In this document: piece by piece, positions 37,114-45,165 of the stretch
Numbering within the stretch: the first letter of the stretch is position 1
Layout: every line of letters starts with the position of its first letter
Assembly (NCBI GenBank): GCA_023417065.1
Contig: JAEZGH010000019.1
Location: forward strand, 1-64,000
DNA length: 64,000 nucleotides
Direction of reading: 5' to 3'
From: Bacteroidota bacterium
GTDB lineage: Bacteria > Bacteroidota > Bacteroidia > Cytophagales > Cyclobacteriaceae
Program-made: the position numbers and the translations under genes
The notes under the pieces: model-generated
Databases searched by the model: none
What the model was told of the DNA's origin: nothing
Seen by the model: only the letters and a program-made list of their open reading frames with translations

Positions 37114-39535
37114 GGACTGCATCGCGGGTTGACCGTTGTCCCTTTGTCTGTTTAATGCGGTAACTGAAGGTGAGGTTGATCTGACGACGCCGAAACTGAT
37201 TGGTGCGGTCCGTGTAGAAGGTCTCGCCCTCAGCAATACTTCGGAACTTCCTCGAATTAAAAAGATCGAGTACTGTCAGGTTGATAGTTCCATTGCGCTT
37301 CATAATGTCGCGACTAAGGGAAACATCGTTATAGAAGAGCGATTTGCGTCTTCCCTGAACGGTCTTCTGAGGCGCCTCGTAGTTCGTCCGTAACTGAAAG
37401 TCAATTCCGTGAGGCAGATTAATGCGCGAAGTTTGTCTCGCAAACCAGCTGTACGTCGTATTCCTGAATGATGACTGGATGTTTGTTCCATCAATGTCGG
37501 CATAGAAGAAATTAAGATTTGCATCCCACTTCCACCACCGCGTTAATTCAAAGGTACTGGCAACTTCCAGTCCATAAGCGTTTTCACTTCGGAGGTTTTC
37601 CGTACGTGTAACGGAGATTCCATCTGCGTCGACCTGTCTTATGTTGTCGATCTTGTCCGCCGTACTGCGCGAGTATATTGAGCTTGACAGCGATCCACGT
37701 TCGAAATATTTCACATGGCCGATTTCCATGACGTGACTGAACTCGGGATCAAGGTCAGGATTGCCACTGTAGAAGTTTCTCTCGTCAGAATATGTCATAT
37801 AGGGGCTAAGGTCGTTATAATAAGGCCTGCGTATCCTTCTGCTATAGGAGAACTGAAGATTGTGTTCGTTCCTCAGGTTCAGCGTTACGTGAGCACTCGG
37901 AAACAGGTTGTAGTACTTTCGCGGATTGACGTCATTCGTTTCTTTGAGCGTTGTCTTCACGTCCGTCCACTCGCTCCGGAGCCCGGCCTGATAAGATACA
38001 CGGCCTGTTTTATTGCCGAGTATTCCATACGCAGCCATAATGTTTTCATCGTACTGGAATATGTTATCAAGTCCAGGGAGCGGTTCAAACACACCTGACG
38101 CATTTCGTTGCGTAACGAGGAAGTCGTTGACCATATTCCGGAAGCTGGTGCGAACACCGGCTTCGACCTTTCCTTCCCTCGATATGGGCTTGACATAGTC
38201 CGCCTGGAAGAGCCACTGCTTTTCCCATTCGTCATTGATCGATTTCTGAAGCTTTGCAAGTTCCGGTCTTTCAGTCCCATTGGGAGCAAAACTGAATTCT
38301 GTGAACGTCTGATCTGAATACTCCCAATTGTCAAGGAACTTTGCCTCAGCTACCAGTTCATGCCCTTTTCCGGTAAAAATTTTCTTATAAATCAGTGAGT
38401 ACTCCGAATTGGGTTCGACTTCATCTTCATCCTGGCGGCGTGTATTATAGCCGATGGGATTTGTCAATGTATTCAGATAGTCGCGATAGATAATGTCGGT
38501 GATCCGCTTTGCGTCGCTGCGTCGAAACAAATACGACCCTGTGAGGATACTCTTTTCAGTGAAGTAAATATCAATTCCCCCGCGGATATTGTTGTTTAGT
38601 CCACTGAGCGAAGCTTCATTTGACTGTTGAAGGAGGAGCGTTTCATGGTTTCCATAAACTTCCTGATACAATCGCGAGAATCCAGGCTGGTCGCGGTAGG
38701 CAATGCTATAGTTAATGAAGAAATTTACCTTTCGATGACGATAGTTCACGTTCGCAGCCAGCCCATAATTGTCCGGGTGGCCGCCGATCACATCAAATGA
38801 TCCATTGAACCCCTGGTTCGTCTCCTTTTTCAGAATGATGTTAATTACGCCACCCAAACCTTCAGCTTCGTAACGAGCCGAAGGGTTAGTGACAACTTCT
38901 ACCCGTTCAATCATGCTCGCAGGAAGCTGTTGCAAGCCGCTGCCTCCTTTGAAGCTCACAAGACCTGAGGGTTTTCCGTCGATCAATATCCTGACGTTAT
39001 CGCTTCCTCTGAGCCGTACATTGCCTTCGGGATCAACTGCTACGGAAGGGATATTCATCAAGATATCTGAGGCAGATCCACCACTGTTTGCCAGGTCCTG
39101 GCCTACGTTGAAAATCTTTTTATCAAGCGTGAGTTCCATGGTACTTTTTTCGGCTCGCACGGTGATCTCGTTTAACATGTCTTGCGTGGGCTGAAGCAAT
39201 ATTTTGCCCAATGGCCTGGCGGGATTGCGCTGATCCAAAGCAAATGCTGGTAGCCTTATCGTTGCGAACCCGAGAAAGCTGATTTCTGCATAGTAGTTGC
39301 CATAAGGGACTTCAATGTTAAAGTACCCTGCATGATCTGTGATCGCTCCATTGACCAGTGTGTTGGATTCCTGGTGGTAAATGGCAACGCTTGCGTATTC
39401 AAGGGGAGCATTGGAAGCTGAATCAACGACGGTGCCGTGGACAGCTCCGCCGGATTGGGCGAAAACATCGTTGTTGATCAAAAGCGTTACCACCAAAAGT
39501 GGCAACCACAGGAGTCTGGTGTTCGGGGAAAACAT
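37103..39535 (-). CDS. TonB-dependent outer-membrane receptor with regulatory N-domain
   Basis: About 810 residues. A signal peptide from ATG 39533-39535 (MFSPNTRLLWLPL...) is followed by a carboxypeptidase-regulatory-like domain (VHGTVVDSASNAPLEYASVAIY), a plug domain (NVRLRGSDNVRILIDGKPSG; RVEVVTNPSARYEAEGLGG) and an outer_membrane beta-barrel_3 type barrel. An ATG 11 codons upstream is possible but would lengthen the n-region. Such proteins import siderophores, glycans or peptides, and some have signalling roles; no SusD partner is nearby, so the substrate is unknown. Its 3' end overlaps the LLM gene by 11 bases. Confidence 0.88.
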   Translation of the reverse strand: MFSPNTRLLWLPLLVVTLLINNDVFAQSGGAVHGTVVDSASNAPLEYASVAIYHQESNTLVNGAITDHAGYFNIEVPYGNYYAEISFLGFATIRLPAFALDQRNPARPLGKILLQPTQDMLNEITVRAEKSTMELTLDKKIFNVGQDLANSGGSASDILMNIPSVAVDPEGNVRLRGSDNVRILIDGKPSGLVSFKGGSGLQQLPASMIERVEVVTNPSARYEAEGLGGVINIILKKETNQGFNGSFDVIGGHPDNYGLAANVNYRHRKVNFFINYSIAYRDQPGFSRLYQEVYGNHETLLLQQSNEASLSGLNNNIRGGIDIYFTEKSILTGSYLFRRSDAKRITDIIYRDYLNTLTNPIGYNTRRQDEDEVEPNSEYSLIYKKIFTGKGHELVAEAKFLDNWEYSDQTFTEFSFAPNGTERPELAKLQKSINDEWEKQWLFQADYVKPISREGKVEAGVRTSFRNMVNDFLVTQRNASGVFEPLPGLDNIFQYDENIMAAYGILGNKTGRVSYQAGLRSEWTDVKTTLKETNDVNPRKYYNLFPSAHVTLNLRNEHNLQFSYSRRIRRPYYNDLSPYMTYSDERNFYSGNPDLDPEFSHVMEIGHVKYFERGSLSSSIYSRSTADKIDNIRQVDADGISVTRTENLRSENAYGLEVASTFELTRWWKWDANLNFFYADIDGTNIQSSFRNTTYSWFARQTSRINLPHGIDFQLRTNYEAPQKTVQGRRKSLFYNDVSLSRDIMKRNGTINLTVLDLFNSRKFRSIAEGETFYTDRTNQFRRRQINLTFSYRIKQTKGQRSTRDAVLSE

Positions 39536-39642
39536 AGGCGTACCGTAAGTTATGAACTGGCGCGCCATTATTGCAAAATTAGGGATGGGCAGCTATATGG
39601 TAGTTTTTGTGGCTGGTGTCGTGCAGAAAAGCAATGAGTTCA

Positions 39643-40293
39643 TTATACCTGAATGGTATAGAACAAAAAAAAGGTGCAAGAAACCCAAACCAAAGGAACT
39701 TGCACCTTTATATCTTTTGATATTCCGGGTCCCAAACTTTCCGGAATATCACGGATAGCTTCGGGTGGGTGCGAAACAGGCATACGGAAGGCCGATGCCA
39801 ATTTCCCCATTTGGTATGCGTTTTCCAGATCAGCCTGCCAACCCGTAGTTTGTGGACTGAGCGAAAATGGAAGTAGAATATATTCCTTGATAAAGGAAAT
39901 AAACGGCTTCGTGTCGCCTTTTTGTTCAGGCGTATTATCCGTTAGTGTGCTGACATAGGAGTTTAGCGCACGTTGAAGGCGTTCCGTTTCCTCGTCTCGA
40001 ATACATACGATAGTCAGCGTATCAGAGGCGTACTTCTGCTTTACAAGGCGATAGAAGGTTCCGTTGTGTTGAAAAATACCCTGGACCCGGTTGAAATCCT
40101 GGGCATCAGGAACGTAAGGGATGGATAAGGGAAGCTTAATGGTAATTGTACCCGAAGGGCTTATTTCATTGCGGTCAAGCCTGATTTCAGCCTGCCGGTT
40201 GTGTTGCCATTCGAAACATAGGAATATGGCATAATACCCCATTACATTTAACAGGAGGAGAAATATGAGCGCTATGGATAGTGCTTTCTTCAC
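39643..40293 (-). CDS. Hypothetical membrane-anchored protein, frame runs through terminator
   Basis: About 216 residues. A GTG at 40291-40293 (VKKALSIALIF) gives a natural N-terminal helix (about 3-23); a TTG at 40323 is the longer option. The soluble part has TITIKLPLSIPYVPDAQDF and NGTFYRLVKQKYASDTLTIVCI, a strand-rich pattern, and a C-terminal SHPPEAIRDIP. I recognise the type as a conserved Bacteroidota hypothetical but cannot name a function. The last ~18 codons (from KVQVPLVW) are read through a strong terminator hairpin and its T tract, and the stop lies beyond them. In another frame a TAA sits just before the hairpin, so a frameshift or lost stop is likely. Confidence 0.6.
   Translation of the reverse strand: MKKALSIALIFLLLLNVMGYYAIFLCFEWQHNRQAEIRLDRNEISPSGTITIKLPLSIPYVPDAQDFNRVQGIFQHNGTFYRLVKQKYASDTLTIVCIRDEETERLQRALNSYVSTLTDNTPEQKGDTKPFISFIKEYILLPFSLSPQTTGWQADLENAYQMGKLASAFRMPVSHPPEAIRDIPESLGPGISKDIKVQVPLVWVSCTFFLFYTIQV
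39664..39709 (-). terminator. Rho-independent terminator overlapping the end of the 40293 gene
   Basis: On the minus strand the stem AAAGGTGCAAG/CTTGCACCTTT with an 18-base loop is followed by a run of eight T. It separates this gene from the downstream TonB receptor gene. Confidence 0.88.
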
Positions 40294-40479
40294 CGGGACA
40301 TCATGCAAGACTAAGCTAATCAATCAACGGGAACAAAAAAAGCCCGGGACCACTTTTTTTGCCGATATAAAAGGTGCGTTAACAAGTGGCGTCAAAGTCA
40401 GTGGTTCAACATGTATTTTGTACACGATGATCCTTTCCATATATTTGATATATACCACATCCTACGACACTACAATCCG

Positions 40480-43400
40480 ATGACAATCTTCCATTTCTTC
40501 CAATCGCTGCTATCGAGTACCTGGTTTTTTCGCTTACTGATCGGAACCTCTCTCGTTTCCCTTTTGCTGATCACGTTTTCGTGTTCCGACAAGAAAGACG
40601 AGGTCAGAATTCTTGTATTCAGTAAGACGGTGGGATTCCGTCACGAATCCATACCCGCCGGAATAGAAGCCATCAAGGAACTTGCTGCGAAGCGAAACAT
40701 CCTTGTCGATACGACGGAAAACTCCGCAAACTTTAACGAGGAAAACCTGCGCCGGTATAGTGCGGTGGTGTTTCTGAATACCACCGGAGACGTACTTAAC
40801 AAGGAACAGCAGAATGATTTTGAAAGATTCATTCAGGCCGGCGGTGGCTTCGTTGGAATTCATGCTGCCAGCGATACCGAATACGACTGGCCCTGGTACG
40901 GCAAACTGGTTGGGGCTTATTTTGAAAGCCATCCGAACAATCCGAACGTGCGCGAAGCCGATTTCATTACCGTAGATCATAACCATCCTTCTACCGATTC
41001 ACTACCCGAAAGATTTCGCCGGTCAGATGAGTTCTACAATTTCCGGAACATCAACCCGGAAACAAATGTCCTTATCAAAATAGACGAGTCCACGTATGAA
41101 GGGGGAACTAATGGCGATAACCATCCGATGTCCTGGTACCACGAATACGATGGAGGTCGTGCATTCTATACAGGGATGGGGCACACGGATGAGAGTTTCA
41201 AGGAGGAATTGTTTCTGAAACATCTGGACGGTGGCATTGAATGGGTTCTGCGCGGTGGTGGCCCCGTTAAGTTGAATTATCAGGCAGTCAAAACACGTCG
41301 CGTTCCTGAAGAAAATCGTTTCACGAAGGTCATACTCGAGGAGAAACTTGATGAACCTGTAGAGCTTGCCGTACTTCCGGATAGCCGGGTCCTGTATATC
41401 GAAAGGAAAGGAAATGTAAAACTTTTTGATTCGAAAGCAGGTAAGTCAAAAGTGATCGCAAAGATCCCGGTTAGCACGAAGTATAAATTTAAAGACGGCA
41501 ATCAGGCCGAAGCTGAAGATGGATTACTCGGCCTGGCTCTTGATCCGAACTTCAAACAGAACAACTGGATCTACATGTATTATTCTCCGGCGGGCGATGA
41601 CCCCAAGAACGTTCTTGCCAGATATGAGTTCAAGAATGATCAGTTGGTTGAGGGCTCGATGAAAGTAATCCTGGAGGTTCCTGTACAGCGCGAGCAATGT
41701 TGTCATACCGGTGGGTCGATAGCCTTTGATTCAGAGGGCAACCTATACGTTTCAACCGGAGATAATACCAGTCCGCGGAACACGGCTTATGCTCCTATAG
41801 ACGAACGTCCCGGACGCAACCCCTGGGATGCGCAGAAGGGATCTGCCAACACAAACGATTTGCGCGGTAAGATTCTGCGCATCCGGCCACAGGCCGATGG
41901 CACGTACACCGTGCCCGATGGAAATCTGTTTCCAAAGGGAATGGAAAAGACTCGTCCCGAAATCTACGTGATGGGAACACGCAATCCGTATCGTATTTCA
42001 GTTGACTCAAAAACCGGCTATCTCTATTGGGGTGACGTTGGACCAGATGCAGGGCAGGACAGTGTTGGCCGTGGCCCGAAAGCTGTAGACGAAATCAATC
42101 AGGCACGAAAGCCAGGATTTTATGGCTGGCCATATTTTGTGGGCGACAACAAGCCTTACTATGAACGCGACTTCGCAACGGGTAAGGTAGGCGAGCCCTA
42201 TGACCCAACCAAGCCAATTAACAATTCGCCAAATAATACTGGTCTTACCGAGTTACCTCCGGCCCAGAAGGCATTCATCTGGTATCCTTATGATGAGTCA
42301 AAGGAATTTCCGCTTGTAGGGAAGGGCGGAAGAACTTCTATGGCAGGCCCAGTGTTCTATGCCGATGAATTCCGAGACGCGATACGCGCTTTCCCCGATT
42401 ACTACGACGGAAAGCTCTTCATCTATGAATGGATGCGGGGCTGGATTATGGCTGTAACCATGGACGATGAAGGCAACTATGTTTCTATGGAACACTTCAT
42501 GCCATCGCACAAGTTCAGCAACCCAATGGATATGGCGTTCGGACCTGAAGGAGATTTGTACCTGCTTGAGTATGGTACTGCCTGGTTTCAGGGGAATGAA
42601 GACGCAAGACTGGTTCGTATTGAATACAACGGTGGTAACCGGAAGCCCGTGGTGCACTTAGCTGCAGATCGAACCAAAGGAGCGGTGCCTATGACCGTGC
42701 AGCTCACGTCAAAAGGAACAATGGATTTTGACCGCGACCCACTAAAGTACAACTGGAAGATTGCAGACAGCGAAGGTAAACAAATCGCTGCCTTTAAGGA
42801 TCCGGATGTGACATTTACATTTGAAAAGCCTGGTATCTACAAGGCGTTGCTGGAAGTCAGTGACGGGAAGGGTGAAACGGCGTCGCGCGACCTGGAAATC
42901 CTCGCAGGTAACGAACCGCCCCGGCTTGAATTCACGATCACCCGTGGAAATAAAACATTCTTCTTCCCGGGACAGTCTTTTGATTATGAAGTCTCCGTAT
43001 CAGATAAAGAGGATGGAAGCCTGAACAATGGTATTCAGGACGAAGAAGTATCCGTAACTGTCGATTACCTTCCTGAGGGTTTTGACAAGACGCAAATTGT
43101 CCAGGGCCATTTGTCTGCCGATGAAAGTGCCCGGTTTATTCAGGGCAAATCGTTGATGGATAACAGCGATTGCAAATCGTGTCACCTGATCGATAAAAAA
43201 TCTATAGGTCCGAATTACAAAGAAATCGCTGCAAGGTATAAGGACAATCCCAATGCGATTGACTACCTGGCCAAGAAGATCATCAACGGTGGCGGTGGCG
43301 TATGGGGTGACGTGAACATGGCGGCGCATCCGCAGCTGTCTGAAACAGAAGCTACTGAAATGGTGAAGTACATCCTTAGCCTCGAATCATCCAGCCAATC

Positions 43401-43998
43401 GCCGTCGCTACCAGCAAAAGGAAGCTATACCACTACGTTGGAGAAGGGTGTCAATCCCGGGGGAGTCTTCCTGTTACGTGGAGCGTATTCTGATAAGGGT
43501 GCCAACGGATTGCCGTCAGCGCGGTCGGAGCAAACATTCGTGCTGAGGAATGCCACCGTAGAAGCAGGAACTGCTGACGTGGATGAAGACGTACAGAAAT
43601 TTAAACTGCCGGATATTCCAACGACGCTGATGATTGGTCAGAAGAGTGGCGCATATGTTGGGTTCAAACAGTTGGATATGACAGGAATAGATCAGATTAC
43701 GTTCGTAACATCTGCTGTAAGTCAATATGGAATGACAGGCGGAACGGTTGAAGTTCGGCTTGGTTCGCCAACAGGAGAACTTATAGGTGAATCTGCGAAA
43801 ATCATTCCTGTGGCAAGTCCTGCCGAAGGAATGCCGGCCCCCTCAATCGTTGCGGCGAAGGTGAAGCCTGTGACAGGCTTTCAGGATGTTTACTTTGTCT
43901 ACAAGAACGAGGAGTCGGCTCCGGGACGAATGCTTTTCGTAATGTTGCAGATCCACTTTGGATATAATCCCAAACTGACAACTGTGGCATCGCGATAG
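40480..43998 (+). CDS. ThuA / PQQ sugar dehydrogenase / PKD / cytochrome c / CBM6-like fusion lipoprotein
   Basis: A 1172-residue exported protein, probably lipidated at Cys35 after a long signal. Domain order: ThuA (about 42-258; GGGFVGIHAASDTEYDW), glucose/sorbosone dehydrogenase propeller (about 285-715; ENGLLGLALDP-like EDGLLGLALDPNF, then CCHTGGSIAFDSEGNLY), PKD (about 721-810), c-type cytochrome with Cys898-x-x-Cys901-His902 (CKSCH) and NMAAHPQLS as likely Met ligand, and a C-terminal CBM6-like domain (about 985-1172). The arrangement suggests oxidation of a sugar or glycan end with direct electron transfer to haem, the ThuA part binding or modifying a sugar. ATG 40480 is preferred; a GTG/ATG-like extension upstream lacks signal features. 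Confidence 0.87.
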   Translation: MTIFHFFQSLLSSTWFFRLLIGTSLVSLLLITFSCSDKKDEVRILVFSKTVGFRHESIPAGIEAIKELAAKRNILVDTTENSANFNEENLRRYSAVVFLNTTGDVLNKEQQNDFERFIQAGGGFVGIHAASDTEYDWPWYGKLVGAYFESHPNNPNVREADFITVDHNHPSTDSLPERFRRSDEFYNFRNINPETNVLIKIDESTYEGGTNGDNHPMSWYHEYDGGRAFYTGMGHTDESFKEELFLKHLDGGIEWVLRGGGPVKLNYQAVKTRRVPEENRFTKVILEEKLDEPVELAVLPDSRVLYIERKGNVKLFDSKAGKSKVIAKIPVSTKYKFKDGNQAEAEDGLLGLALDPNFKQNNWIYMYYSPAGDDPKNVLARYEFKNDQLVEGSMKVILEVPVQREQCCHTGGSIAFDSEGNLYVSTGDNTSPRNTAYAPIDERPGRNPWDAQKGSANTNDLRGKILRIRPQADGTYTVPDGNLFPKGMEKTRPEIYVMGTRNPYRISVDSKTGYLYWGDVGPDAGQDSVGRGPKAVDEINQARKPGFYGWPYFVGDNKPYYERDFATGKVGEPYDPTKPINNSPNNTGLTELPPAQKAFIWYPYDESKEFPLVGKGGRTSMAGPVFYADEFRDAIRAFPDYYDGKLFIYEWMRGWIMAVTMDDEGNYVSMEHFMPSHKFSNPMDMAFGPEGDLYLLEYGTAWFQGNEDARLVRIEYNGGNRKPVVHLAADRTKGAVPMTVQLTSKGTMDFDRDPLKYNWKIADSEGKQIAAFKDPDVTFTFEKPGIYKALLEVSDGKGETASRDLEILAGNEPPRLEFTITRGNKTFFFPGQSFDYEVSVSDKEDGSLNNGIQDEEVSVTVDYLPEGFDKTQIVQGHLSADESARFIQGKSLMDNSDCKSCHLIDKKSIGPNYKEIAARYKDNPNAIDYLAKKIINGGGGVWGDVNMAAHPQLSETEATEMVKYILSLESSSQSPSLPAKGSYTTTLEKGVNPGGVFLLRGAYSDKGANGLPSARSEQTFVLRNATVEAGTADVDEDVQKFKLPDIPTTLMIGQKSGAYVGFKQLDMTGIDQITFVTSAVSQYGMTGGTVEVRLGSPTGELIGESAKIIPVASPAEGMPAPSIVAAKVKPVTGFQDVYFVYKNEESAPGRMLFVMLQIHFGYNPKLTTVASR

Positions 43999-44065
43999 TC
44001 GGCAATGCAATACCTGGTTATCCCTCAACGGTGAAGCTACCTGCAGAGCGTGGCATAGGTTTATT

Positions 44066-44115
44066 GGTGATTCATCCTTTGCGGCGTTTTCAGCGCCAGT
44101 ATAAGATTAATCACC
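44066..44115. other. Nested inverted repeat upstream of DUF892 gene
   Basis: GGTGATT (44066-44072) pairs with AATCACC (44109-44115) around an inner GGCG/CGCC pair. It lies 15 bases before the DUF892 start. There is no T tract; it could be an operator or a 5'-UTR structure. Confidence 0.35.
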
Positions 44116-44130
44116 ATAAAACGTAAAGCC

Positions 44131-44634
44131 ATGACGGAGTTGAAAGATTTAAAGGATCTGTTGATCCATGAGGTTCAGGTTTTGTACAACACGGAAAAGT
44201 ACCAGTTGCTCGCGCTACCCCGGATGTTGAAGAATGCGACCAACGATGAATTGAAGGGCGCATTGCAGCAACATCTTGATGAAACGAAGATTCACAAGGA
44301 GCGACTTGAGAAGGTGGGGCAGTTGTTGAATATCGATCCGGACGACGAAGGCAGTCCAAGCATCAAAGGTCTCGTCTTCGAGGGAGAAAAAGTGCTCCAC
44401 AAAGATGCGAAACCTGAGGTTCGCGATGCGGCGATTCTGGCGGGCGTTCAGAAGGTTGAGCACTATGAGATTTCAGGCTACGGCACAGCAGCTTACCTTT
44501 CTGAAATGCTGGGATTGCATGAAATCAACGAACTGCTGGGCGAAACGCTGGACGAAGAAAAAGCGACTGACGAAAAGTTAAACGGTATTGCCAAAAATAC
44601 CGTCAACCAAATCGCCGCCCAGGTGAAAAGGTAA
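44131..44634 (+). CDS. Ferritin-like DUF892 (YciF/YciE-type) protein
   Basis: A 167-residue helical protein of the DUF892 family: LKDLLIHEVQVLYNTEKYQLLALPRM at the start, HYEISGYGTAAYLSEMLG in the middle, and a C-terminal DEEKATDEKLNGIA. Glu/His residues of the four-helix bundle are placed for a di-metal site. Members are induced by general or osmotic stress in several bacteria. It appears to be a single gene. Confidence 0.9.
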   Translation: MTELKDLKDLLIHEVQVLYNTEKYQLLALPRMLKNATNDELKGALQQHLDETKIHKERLEKVGQLLNIDPDDEGSPSIKGLVFEGEKVLHKDAKPEVRDAAILAGVQKVEHYEISGYGTAAYLSEMLGLHEINELLGETLDEEKATDEKLNGIAKNTVNQIAAQVKR

Positions 44635-44638
44635 CTCT

Positions 44639-44872
44639 TTACAAAGCCTCTCCGGAGGCTTTGTTCAAATGTTCTTCAAAGTCCTTTTCGGACGATAAGA
44701 ATGTGCTTATGTTCTTTAAATACTGGCTTCGCGCAACCAGTTCCTCTTGTTTGTCGGCTATTATCTCAAGATTGATTCGGAGCTCGATCTGTGACACAAA
44801 TAACTGGTCCCTCAGTTTTCGTAGTTCGCGAAGTTTGTCCTCAATCGCCGCCAGGTCATTTGTATTTGTCAT
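44639..44872 (-). CDS. Small hypothetical coiled-coil protein
   Basis: A 77-residue acidic/basic helical protein starting at ATG 44870-44872 (MTNTNDLAAIEDKL), with GGTGGG about ten bases upstream. Heptad-like Leu/Ile spacing runs through LRELRKLRDQLF and LRINLEIIADKQEELVA. No signal peptide or known domain is seen. The 3' end encodes NKASGEAL across a perfect hairpin. It converges with the DUF892 gene and leaves only four bases between the stops. The composition is protein-like, but existence is not certain. Confidence 0.55.
   Translation of the reverse strand: MTNTNDLAAIEDKLRELRKLRDQLFVSQIELRINLEIIADKQEELVARSQYLKNISTFLSSEKDFEEHLNKASGEAL
44642..44663. terminator. Possible bidirectional terminator hairpin between convergent genes
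   Basis: A perfect 9-bp stem CAAAGCCTC/GAGGCTTTG with loop TCCG lies just after the DUF892 stop and within the last codons of the small convergent gene. T-rich sequence follows only loosely on the plus strand. Confidence 0.5.
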
Positions 44873-45165
44873 AACAAAATCCCACCAAAATATCATACCT
44901 GCAAAACGGTACTCAAGTTGTTTCTACTGGGGAGCATTTTCGTTCGTGAGTTGCTTCGTAATGTAATCCCGACAAGCCGCGAAAGCCGGCGGAATTCAAA
45001 ACCACATTCGCTGCCGGATTATTTGAAGGCACGGATATCTACCGAAGCCTGGGGGAGAAGTTATGCGCCTGTTTTGTTGCTCGGATTGAAAACTTGCCTT
45101 CTGTCCAAATTCCGGATACCATGGAAGCCTTCACACGTATTTTTCCTCGACAAAATTTCAAGTCT

